This document shows, one piece after another, positions 48,724 through 56,990 of a DNA stretch of 64,000 bases (position 1 is its first letter; every line of letters starts with the position of its first letter). This stretch comes from Flavobacteriales bacterium (GTDB lineage Bacteria > Bacteroidota > Bacteroidia > Flavobacteriales_F > PHOS-HE28). The translations under genes were made by a program, and so were the position numbers. The stretch lies in contig JADJAA010000002.1 in assembly GCA_016704485.1 (NCBI GenBank), forward strand, positions 124,001 to 188,000, read 5' to 3'. The notes beneath the pieces are model-generated. The model searched no databases. It had not been told where the DNA came from and saw only the letters and a program-made list of their open reading frames with translations.

Positions 48724-48858
48724 TTATTCAACAACCAAGCGACCAAGATAGCGTTGATCGTTATCAGTTGCGATTAGTTGATATATGCCCGGGGCCAATT
48801 TTCCAACAGCGATTGTCGGTTCAGCAGTCACGAGGCGTTCTGTTGACACAAGAGGCAT
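48724..48858 (-). pseudogene. Relic of a T9SS type A sorting domain
   Basis: A 44-residue frame from the ATG at 48858 ends with IAVGKLAPGIYQLIATDNDQ and a final LVVE, the last strands of a type A sorting domain. The same end is seen in the adjacent gene as LTRVAPGVYQVTAY and LVE. No passenger domain or signal peptide precedes it. It stops one base before the start codon of the neighbouring gene. Confidence 0.65.
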
Positions 48859-48910
48859 GCAGGGCAAAGGTCCGTTGTTTGAAATAACCTCAGAAACCCG
48901 AAAGAAATTG
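48854..48910. repeat. 57-bp direct repeat, copy B
   Basis: This is the partner of 47250-47306. Its ATG equivalent at 48858 leads into the sorting-domain relic instead of pbpC. The minus-strand frame reads ISFGFLRLFQTTDLCPAC, against ISWRHLRFFETTDLCPAC in copy A. Confidence 0.85.
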
Positions 48911-48989
48911 CACCGTTGTGATAATGATCCAAACACGAGGAAACAACAACGCCGTAAATTCGTCGTTCGATCCCTATTGCGTTCGAACT

Positions 48990-50660
48990 ATGTGGAGATC
49001 CATTTTTGCATTTCTTGGTTTGCTTTTGATAGTGTGTGTAAGCCGCGCCCAAGATCAGGTTGGTGAGGTGAATGACCTATATCCAGCGCACGCGGATCAC
49101 ATCCGCATCCCTGAACATTCCGCACCTTCATTCGATCAACGAACAGCCGAACTCGATGATATTCTGCGAGAGCAGAACGGCGCATTGCGTTTATATGGCC
49201 GATTTCTACCAATTGAAGTGAGCACGACCTCACACGGTGCATGGGGCACCTTGGCCAATGGCGATAAGGTTTGGCGAATTCGGATAAGATCCAGCGAAGC
49301 ACTTGCCACGGAATTGTTCTTCCGAAATGTTCAGCTAGCTGAAGAAGCGCGGTTGGATGTATTCGATGTAGGCGGTGAACAGCATTTTGGAGGATACACA
49401 CAGAATGATATCGGACAAGACGGTTCGTTCTCTACGCCAATGGTCTACGGCGGAACGTGCATCGTTACCTATAGTGGGCCATCGCTGCGAACGAATGTTG
49501 AGGCATTTACTATCTCAGCGTTATCACACGCTTACCGCGATATAGTACAGGAGAAGTCGGGTAGTTGCGAGGTTGATGTGAACTGTTCAGAAGGGGTCGG
49601 TTATGAAACGGTACGAGATGCCGTAGTTCGGATCCGGGTCGTGGTTCCGGCAGGTACCGGTAGGTGTTCCGGGACACTGATGAACAACACGGACCTGGAC
49701 TGTAAACCGTATGTGTTGACCGCTATGCACTGTGGAGATGGATCAACGGAAGACAATTTCAACAACTATCAATTCTTCTTCAATTATCAACGCTCGGATT
49801 GTAGTGGTTCGGACGGAGCACTTGATCAGGTAGTGACAGGTTGTTTGAAACGTGCGGGTAGCAACGATATCGATGCAAATGGGAGAGCTCAGGGATCGGA
49901 TTTCATGTTGCTTGAAATGAATGGACAAGTACCAGCGGAATTCGACGCCTATTTTGCCGGTTGGGATGCTACAGGGAGCACGGTTAACGCCGGAAGGTGC
50001 ATTCACCACCCGGATGGTGACGTAAAGAAGGTCAGCAGTTTCAGCACTCAGACGTACACTGCGGTATGGGGTACAACGCTGCCTGATACACATTGGCGGG
50101 TGGCATGGACAGGTACTGCCAATGGTCATGGTGTTACGGAACCGGGGAGTTCTGGTGCGAGTTTGGTGAATACCTCGAAACGTGTAATAGGAACACTTAC
50201 AGGCGGGTTCTCATGTTGCACGCTATCCGCATGCGGTACCATGACCGGCCCTAACCAACCGGATTATTTCGGAAAGTTCTCTCAGCACTGGACTGGCAAC
50301 CTGAACCCGGCCAATGAAAAATTGAATTTTTGGTTAGCACCGAACAGTACAGCGTTGACGCTCGATGGGTCATACGATCCATGTGGGGCGATCGGCATCG
50401 AGGAATTGGTTCATGATGTTGATCCACAGGTTTTCCCGAATCCTGCAACAGATCATATTACCGTATCGTGGCCCATGGAGTTGGCCGGGATCGATCGTGT
50501 AGTGGTCCTGGACCTTACCGGGCGTATCGTTCATTCCAGCAGCACTGGAAACCGCTCATCATTGGAATTGAATGTGGCTAATTGGGCACCAGGGACTTAC
50601 GTGATCGCTTTGGAAGAGCGCGGATTACGGGTTTCAGGTAGTAGATTAGCCGTTCGTTAA
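48990..50660 (+). CDS. Secreted trypsin-like (lysyl endopeptidase type) protease with T9SS sorting domain
   Basis: The ATG at 48990 gives 556 residues with a signal peptide ending near VSRAQ; an earlier start at 48918 would add 24 residues with no function. A propeptide-like region of about 190 residues precedes the S1 protease domain. The catalytic residues sit in LTAMHCG (His), GSDFMLLEM (Asp) and PGSSGASL (Ser). Several cysteine pairs, as in Achromobacter protease I-type lysyl endopeptidases, fit an extracellular enzyme. The last 80 residues are a type A sorting domain (VFPNPATDHITVSW, GTYVIAL). Specificity for lysine is not established. Confidence 0.88.
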   Translation: MWRSIFAFLGLLLIVCVSRAQDQVGEVNDLYPAHADHIRIPEHSAPSFDQRTAELDDILREQNGALRLYGRFLPIEVSTTSHGAWGTLANGDKVWRIRIRSSEALATELFFRNVQLAEEARLDVFDVGGEQHFGGYTQNDIGQDGSFSTPMVYGGTCIVTYSGPSLRTNVEAFTISALSHAYRDIVQEKSGSCEVDVNCSEGVGYETVRDAVVRIRVVVPAGTGRCSGTLMNNTDLDCKPYVLTAMHCGDGSTEDNFNNYQFFFNYQRSDCSGSDGALDQVVTGCLKRAGSNDIDANGRAQGSDFMLLEMNGQVPAEFDAYFAGWDATGSTVNAGRCIHHPDGDVKKVSSFSTQTYTAVWGTTLPDTHWRVAWTGTANGHGVTEPGSSGASLVNTSKRVIGTLTGGFSCCTLSACGTMTGPNQPDYFGKFSQHWTGNLNPANEKLNFWLAPNSTALTLDGSYDPCGAIGIEELVHDVDPQVFPNPATDHITVSWPMELAGIDRVVVLDLTGRIVHSSSTGNRSSLELNVANWAPGTYVIALEERGLRVSGSRLAVR

Positions 50661-50696
50661 CAATTGGAATAGAACGCGTCTCGCACCGCATGGACT

Positions 50697-51260
50697 ATGC
50701 CACGGATCAAATTGATCACGGAGATCGGTGCTGAAAAGCAACTTGTCTTCGATCTCGCAAGAAGTATCGATCTTCATAAGATCTCCACTGTGCATACAGA
50801 TGAAAATGCTATCGCAGGTCGAACCAGTGGATTGATCAAAGAGGGTGAAACGGTGACCTGGAGGGCACGGCATTTCGGTATTTATCAAACGATGACATCG
50901 CAGATAACTGAATTCCAGAATTCTTCACATTTCGTTGATGTGATGGTGAAGGGGATCTTCGCGAGTTTCACACACGTGCATCGGTTCGAATCCAAATCGA
51001 ACGAACGAACATTGATGATCGATGTCGTGGACTATCGGAGTCCATTGGGGATCCTTGGTCAGATCGCGGACAGGTTGTTCGTTCGCAGTTATCTCAAACG
51101 TCTTTTGCTGCGCCGCAACCGGACGATCAAGGAGTACGCAGAGACTGATAAGTGGATGGCCGTATTGCCCTTGAAGAATAAGGGTTATCCGTGGGTGACC
51201 AATGAGATGGTACCGCGCCTGGGAGCGACCAGCCCGATCTCCAAGCCCGACCGTAAATAG
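50697..51260 (+). CDS. SRPBCC-fold (START/polyketide-cyclase-like) protein
   Basis: The 187-residue protein looks like a ligand-binding SRPBCC protein over residues 1-145. It has an N-terminal strand (RIKLITEIGA), a helix with LARSID, strands with VTWRARHFG and a long C-terminal helix. The remaining 40 residues form a polar tail. There is no signal peptide, so it is probably cytosolic. It starts 36 bases after the protease gene on the same strand and is convergent with the alpha-2-macroglobulin gene. The ligand is unknown. Related proteins are also fused to NAD-dependent epimerases. Confidence 0.75.
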   Translation: MPRIKLITEIGAEKQLVFDLARSIDLHKISTVHTDENAIAGRTSGLIKEGETVTWRARHFGIYQTMTSQITEFQNSSHFVDVMVKGIFASFTHVHRFESKSNERTLMIDVVDYRSPLGILGQIADRLFVRSYLKRLLLRRNRTIKEYAETDKWMAVLPLKNKGYPWVTNEMVPRLGATSPISKPDRK

Positions 51261-51268
51261 TACGAGCG

Positions 51269-54200
51269 TTATTGCGCTCTACCGGGTTTCACTACCTCGA
51301 TCCATTGTCCTTGGCTTCTTCCGTTCACGGTGTGATCATACATCGCCTCACAGTGGGCGCCAGCTAAATAATACCGTCCTGTGTATGCAGCATTCATCAT
51401 CAACCGGTACGTTACCGAGCGCCCTTTGTACAGATCGAAGTAGGTCATAACGCGATCATCACGGATGTCCTGATAGGTGAAGTAGTCGCTGGCCGTGCCA
51501 TTCTCGTTGCCTTCCATCCGCGAATTCCTGATCTCCCAACCGCCGGGGAATACTTGCGTAAGCGCCAACTGGTAATAGGGTCCAAGTATGCCCGGATGTG
51601 ACACCGTTACCTCAGCAATGAAATCGGTTCCCTGTTCAATGCGTTTCGGATCTATGGGGTCGTGGTTAAGATTCTCATAGGATACGGCCATGTTAAGACC
51701 ATTCTTACTTGCACGCTCCTCACCAGCCAACGGTGTACCTGTACGCACCACTCGGACGTACAGCAGGTTCTTGCCTGTGTTGTTCAGCGCAACAGAAGCC
51801 TTTCCATCGGGTATTGTAAGTTCTGTTCTGCTGATCGCTTTTTCGGAGAATTTATCCTGCGACTTACCACCTAGGGTTATGGAATAACTCAGCCCTTTAC
51901 CGAGTTGGCTCTTCTCTGTAAGTCGCGCTACTGCCATAAGTCCGAAGCAGGTGCTTTGTGTGCTATACCAACTTTCTGCACTCAGTCGTTTGCTAATGCG
52001 TTGCACAACAGCTGCGGCCCTTGCCGTCTCTCCCATACCGAGCAATGCCTCGGCGATCAGTGCTTCATCGCGCAGATCACTGCCGTAGGTCCAGTACATT
52101 TCGGTGTACTGTGGCACATTCGTTTCCAGATCCTTCACCAATGCTTTCGCCGCATCAACTTGACCAATTCGGGCGTAGGCCGCTGCAAGCATCCATTTGG
52201 TTCGAAGATCCAAGCCGCTCTGATCCCGCAAACGGTTCATGGCCGCGATCTCATTGCTCTTCGCCAATGCTAGAACGTACAGACGGTATGCTTGTGTGAA
52301 TTGTGTTTGCTGTCGCGTCCAGCCTTGCGAAGTGGAATTGTTCCAATCTCGTGCTGCCTTGCGTTGGAATGCGAGCCAATTGGTTTTCAGGTTTCCGGGA
52401 ATTGCATAACCTAGACGATCGGCTTCGATCAAGAAATGACCCGCGTAGACCGATGTCCATGTATCGTAATTGTCACCACCCGGCCAATAGTTGAATGACC
52501 CATCACTGCGTTGGAATTGTGTCATTTTACGCAGCCCACCCTCAACGTTCGCGCGCATCTGTTGCACGAAGCGATCGGGCAGTTCCATCACGTTGCCGAT
52601 ATACAATTGTGGAAATGCTTTGGAGGTGGTCTGTTCCAAGCAACCATGGGGATAGTCGATCAAATATTGTAAGCGCCGTGTCATGTCCACCGGTGGAATG
52701 GTGCTTACTTCCACGTACGCGCTATTTGTACCGGTCACTCCAAGCGCTTGTGGCGTATGCGTCCATGACTGACCGGGTTCCAGTGCCGTTTCGGTAACAT
52801 CCGTAACAGGTAGGTTAGGTTGGCGAACTTGTAGCTCGATCTTTTCATACGCTGTTTCTCCCGCACCGGCCACCGTAACTTTCATTTTGGCAACACCGAT
52901 ACCTTCCTTCACGCGCACTTTGAAGGTCACCACCTGGTCACCTGTAGTTTTGAAAGTGATGTTCTTTTCTGCCGGTCCTTCGGGGATGAGCATGTCGTTG
53001 GGTTCCAGTTTCACCGAAACGTTCTTCACCTTCGCGTCCATGGCGAAAACGGTTACCGGCAGATCGACCAATTCACCTGGAGAAAGCACGCGCGGCATGG
53101 TTGCCAATACCATCAATGGCTTGCGGACGGGGACTGTTTTTTCTGTATTACCGTAGGCTTTTTCACCATCGGTGGCCACTACCATAACACGGACCGAGCC
53201 AACGTAATTGCTGATGGTGAAACTGTGTTTTGCTTTCTTACCGTGAGCGATCGTAAAGGGCCCAACATAACGCACTACGGGTTTGAAACGGTTTGCACGG
53301 GCACCTTCTGCTGGTCCGGCATCGTCGCTGCCACCCATTGCCAGAATACGTTGCAATTGTCTTCCAAAAGCACCGATCACCTGATCGTACAGATCAAAGG
53401 TGCGCACACCCAGCGCTTCCCGAGCGTAGAAATGGTTCCATGGGTCCGGGGTCTTGAAGCGCGTAAGGTCCAATAAGCCCTCGTCAACAATGGCGAGCGT
53501 ATAGGTCATGCCGTCGCCGTTCTTTTCACTCACTTCAATAGTGAAGGGTATATCGGTGCGTACTTCACTGGCCATGGTGATCAATGGCTCCAAATGCGTA
53601 TTGGCATCTTCCACCAGGATCGGTATCACGCCATACAACCTGATCGGAAGGTCGTTCAACGTTTTTTCGTGTGGTTGGATCAATGTAACGTGTGCATAGA
53701 CATTCGGCGCCATGTCAGCCGTAACAAGGAACGTGTATTTGGTTTCCTTGTCCTTCAATTCCACCCATTCAGCATCGATCACTCGCGATCCTGTTTCCAA
53801 ACTGATCAACGCGCGTCCGGTGCCTGCTGACGGGATCGTTAGCGTTGCTTGCTCACCTACGTTGTACTTCTCCTTGTCGGCATTGAAGCTCAGCATCGCG
53901 GCCTGTTCAGGGTCTTCTCGGCGCGAACGGCCCTCCCAACCGGGCCAATCCATGTACACTTGCAATGCGCTGGCATGGCCGCTTGCAGGGTCGGTAATGC
54001 GTACTGCGAATCGGCCCCATTCAGGCCTATCGATCCGGAATTTCAGTTTTGTTCTGCCTTTGCTATCGGTGGTCAGTATCTCCTCTTTTCGAAGTTCCAC
54101 GCTTGGTGAGCTGATGTAATTCGCGTTCCCGTCGATATCGCCATCCCACCACCAATTGTAGTTCAACTTGTAGATCTGTGCTTTCAGTTGATGGCCACCC

Positions 54201-56851
54201 AAGGCCTTTCCGTCCGCATCGATGGAGACAACACCGATGGCATAGGTCGTATCCGTGTGCATGGTACCCCACGCGGAATTGAGCGTCGGCGGTTGTATGC
54301 CGACATAGCTGGTGTACGGGTAATAGGGAAAACTTTGGCGGTCCATACTGGCATCACCACCCGCCTCGAATACCCGTGTAACTATGTTGGTATTGATCAT
54401 TGCCGGAGCACTCTTACCGGTCTCCACGTTCAAGGTAAATGATGTTTCACCCTCTGCGCTCAACGTGCCGTCGAAAGCCACTTGTTCTTCTTCTGGCACC
54501 CAGGTCCGCAAGTCATTGAATTCATATTTATCGTAGCCTTTGAATTTTGGAGTTCCACGCGACATGGTCACCGTAACGCGGCTTTTGAGATCACGCGCAG
54601 GAGCACCATGCAACCAATGCGACTTCAGTTTGATCACGTTCCCCGAACCGGCGTCGATCCTATCATTCGGTACTTCCAACAACACTTTCAAGCGGTTGGG
54701 TTTCACCGTTTCAATGCGGATCGTATTGTGGAATGAAGTCCCGCCCACGGTCACCGTAGCATGCCAGAAACCAGTTGGGGCCTCAGCAGCCGTAGCACAC
54801 CGGAATACGTACATACCATTGACGCTGGATGTACGAACATGTTTCTGATCCAGCCTTCCACGCGGATCCGTGAGTTCAAGAACCACTGGATGATCCTTCG
54901 GTAATTTATGCAGTGCGTCCTGAAGAATGAAACTGAGATAGAGCGAATCGCCCGGTCGCCAAACGCCGCGTTCACCATAGAGCATACCTTTTATCCCACG
55001 GTCGATGGAAGCCCCTTCAACACTGAATTCACTAACGCTCAATGACGATCCGTCATCCAATTTCAAATAGCCTCGTTGGGTGCCTTTGCTGGCCACCAAT
55101 AGGAACGGCTTGTGTTTACTTGGAGGCAGTGTGGCAAGGCCTTCACGGTCAGTGACCACTTGAGCCATGCTCTTGCGTTGCATGTCCAGCACGTCGAGTT
55201 TTACGCCGCTCAAGGGTGTTGTAGTGCGAATGTCACTTACGGCGATGAGCATGGAACCATCGTTGCCCACTTTGGCTATCAGGCCGAGGTCCGAGGCGAT
55301 CAAATTTCGGCTGACCGAGCCGCGGTTCACGAAGTAGGAGGGCGTGCAAGGGTCTTCACGTTCCCTGTAGTCGTAGTCCTCGTAGTAATAGTCGTCGTAG
55401 TAATAGTAGTCGTTCACAAGGTCGTATGCGGCTTGTTCCTGTTCCCAACTTTGTTCGCGTTCGGGGCTGTCATCATCAGTGATCACTCCTTCGCAGGGAT
55501 ACACGGAATGCTTTCGGCTGAAGGATAGATCAACGCGATAGATCGCACCTGGTTCAGCCTTGAAGTACTGTTCCAGATCGAGGTAGAATTTGTTCCACCG
55601 ACCAAGATCGGGTGCATCAGTTGTTTTCAGCGTAACGGTTTTCCGCGCAACCAAACGACCAACGCGTGCCAATTCGCGATCACCATCCAATGCGTTCACC
55701 TGTAGGAATTGCGAGACATTGCTCTCGTAGATACGGACCACGCGCACGTCAACGGCACTCAGGTTCACGGCTTCGAACGGCATTACCATTCCTTCACCTG
55801 ATGGCAGTATCACGCCTTTACCCACCATGCGCACAGCAGGTTTCAGTTCTTCGAAGGTGAGCTCTACCGTTACATCCTTACCCAATTCTTTTCCGTTCAC
55901 GTTCTTCACCGACTTGCTCACATAGCCTTGTTGCTCGCCACTTAACCGTTCGGTCGGGTAGAGGACCAGCTTATTGCCATCAATGCTAATGCGTAGTTCA
56001 TCCGTACCAGCTATTCCTACGATCCCTTTGAGGTCTTGCGCAGGGTCCAATGGGTCTGAGAACAGTAGCGTGGCATATTGTTCACCGTCACTGAAGGTCG
56101 TGGCACTGATCAACGCGAGCTCACCGATCGCCGGCACATCGAACGGAAGGGCTCCTTTATCATCGCTGCCTATCCGGTCGGCGTTCCAACTGATATCAAC
56201 TACCGAGGCGGCATCGCTCCTACGCACACTATCAACGGTGAATCGGTGATAGTGGCCATTCGGCTCGTGTTCCCACGTGAGTGGCAGATCCCCATTCCTT
56301 CCGTTCTGTATCGCATTGAAACAACCTGCCAGATCCTGGTCCGTGGCATCGTCACTGGTATAGACCGAAACAATAAGCCGCTGCCATTCGAGGTCGGTGG
56401 CACTCAACGATTGCATATCCGTAATACGCACGTCAACGCCTTGGCGGAAGGTGGTTACTTGGAATTTGAAGGTGCTCAGGTTCTTCGGCACATGCACGAG
56501 ATCGCCAAGTTCGAATTCCACTGAATAGGTCTGATCCTGCTGCAAGCGTTCTGCCGGACGGAAACCTACCGTGAGTTCATCGTGCCAATATGCCGTACCG
56601 TTGATCGACGGGCTGAAGTCGAACACTTTTTGGATAGTGGCCAATGAAGAATCCTTCCAACGTTGATCTTGGGTGATCCGCACCAGAATAGGGGAGCGTG
56701 CCGAAATATGGCCGGTGGTGAAGGCCGGGATGTATGGTGTAAATGCGGCGTCAGGTGAGAATTTAGTATCGCTGGTCCTACAACCAATGAACACGAAGGA
56801 TAGGATCACACTGAAACTAAAAGCGCGCAGGTTCCAAGAAATAGAATGCAT
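51269..56851 (-). CDS. Alpha-2-macroglobulin family lipoprotein with CLEQ thioester motif
   Basis: The ATG at 56851 gives 1860 residues; a GTG at 56872 would add seven. The N-terminus is a lipoprotein signal with Cys24 in FIGC, so the mature protein is lipid-anchored, probably in the periplasm. A chain of macroglobulin-type beta domains follows, then the thioester domain with CLEQ (Cys1404 to Gln1407) and the helical TED segment. The last 300 residues form the receptor-like end. Bacterial members trap attacking proteases through the thioester and are thought to guard peptidoglycan repair with PBP1C. An Asp/Tyr-rich insert (YYYYDDYYYEDYDYRERED) interrupts the chain near residue 490. Confidence 0.92.
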   Translation of the reverse strand: MHSISWNLRAFSFSVILSFVFIGCRTSDTKFSPDAAFTPYIPAFTTGHISARSPILVRITQDQRWKDSSLATIQKVFDFSPSINGTAYWHDELTVGFRPAERLQQDQTYSVEFELGDLVHVPKNLSTFKFQVTTFRQGVDVRITDMQSLSATDLEWQRLIVSVYTSDDATDQDLAGCFNAIQNGRNGDLPLTWEHEPNGHYHRFTVDSVRRSDAASVVDISWNADRIGSDDKGALPFDVPAIGELALISATTFSDGEQYATLLFSDPLDPAQDLKGIVGIAGTDELRISIDGNKLVLYPTERLSGEQQGYVSKSVKNVNGKELGKDVTVELTFEELKPAVRMVGKGVILPSGEGMVMPFEAVNLSAVDVRVVRIYESNVSQFLQVNALDGDRELARVGRLVARKTVTLKTTDAPDLGRWNKFYLDLEQYFKAEPGAIYRVDLSFSRKHSVYPCEGVITDDDSPEREQSWEQEQAAYDLVNDYYYYDDYYYEDYDYREREDPCTPSYFVNRGSVSRNLIASDLGLIAKVGNDGSMLIAVSDIRTTTPLSGVKLDVLDMQRKSMAQVVTDREGLATLPPSKHKPFLLVASKGTQRGYLKLDDGSSLSVSEFSVEGASIDRGIKGMLYGERGVWRPGDSLYLSFILQDALHKLPKDHPVVLELTDPRGRLDQKHVRTSSVNGMYVFRCATAAEAPTGFWHATVTVGGTSFHNTIRIETVKPNRLKVLLEVPNDRIDAGSGNVIKLKSHWLHGAPARDLKSRVTVTMSRGTPKFKGYDKYEFNDLRTWVPEEEQVAFDGTLSAEGETSFTLNVETGKSAPAMINTNIVTRVFEAGGDASMDRQSFPYYPYTSYVGIQPPTLNSAWGTMHTDTTYAIGVVSIDADGKALGGHQLKAQIYKLNYNWWWDGDIDGNANYISSPSVELRKEEILTTDSKGRTKLKFRIDRPEWGRFAVRITDPASGHASALQVYMDWPGWEGRSRREDPEQAAMLSFNADKEKYNVGEQATLTIPSAGTGRALISLETGSRVIDAEWVELKDKETKYTFLVTADMAPNVYAHVTLIQPHEKTLNDLPIRLYGVIPILVEDANTHLEPLITMASEVRTDIPFTIEVSEKNGDGMTYTLAIVDEGLLDLTRFKTPDPWNHFYAREALGVRTFDLYDQVIGAFGRQLQRILAMGGSDDAGPAEGARANRFKPVVRYVGPFTIAHGKKAKHSFTISNYVGSVRVMVVATDGEKAYGNTEKTVPVRKPLMVLATMPRVLSPGELVDLPVTVFAMDAKVKNVSVKLEPNDMLIPEGPAEKNITFKTTGDQVVTFKVRVKEGIGVAKMKVTVAGAGETAYEKIELQVRQPNLPVTDVTETALEPGQSWTHTPQALGVTGTNSAYVEVSTIPPVDMTRRLQYLIDYPHGCLEQTTSKAFPQLYIGNVMELPDRFVQQMRANVEGGLRKMTQFQRSDGSFNYWPGGDNYDTWTSVYAGHFLIEADRLGYAIPGNLKTNWLAFQRKAARDWNNSTSQGWTRQQTQFTQAYRLYVLALAKSNEIAAMNRLRDQSGLDLRTKWMLAAAYARIGQVDAAKALVKDLETNVPQYTEMYWTYGSDLRDEALIAEALLGMGETARAAAVVQRISKRLSAESWYSTQSTCFGLMAVARLTEKSQLGKGLSYSITLGGKSQDKFSEKAISRTELTIPDGKASVALNNTGKNLLYVRVVRTGTPLAGEERASKNGLNMAVSYENLNHDPIDPKRIEQGTDFIAEVTVSHPGILGPYYQLALTQVFPGGWEIRNSRMEGNENGTASDYFTYQDIRDDRVMTYFDLYKGRSVTYRLMMNAAYTGRYYLAGAHCEAMYDHTVNGRSQGQWIEVVKPGRAQ

Positions 56852-56897
56852 AGCAAATTGATTGATCCGCACTCGCCGCCATTGGTTGTGCGTACCG

Positions 56898-56927
56898 CCA
56901 AGTTAGGAGGCTAAGTGGGAACGCAAA
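56898..56927 (-). promoter_or_regulatory. Candidate promoter of the macroglobulin gene
   Basis: On the minus strand TTTG (56927-56924) and TAACTTGG (56905-56898) are 18 bases apart. The -7 box matches five of the six fixed positions. It lies about 47 bases upstream of the ATG. Confidence 0.35.
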
Positions 56928-56990
56928 ATGTGGCGTTGGTATTGCAGCGAAGATCTGACCGATAGTGCAACGACCAAAGAAGTTCACAAT

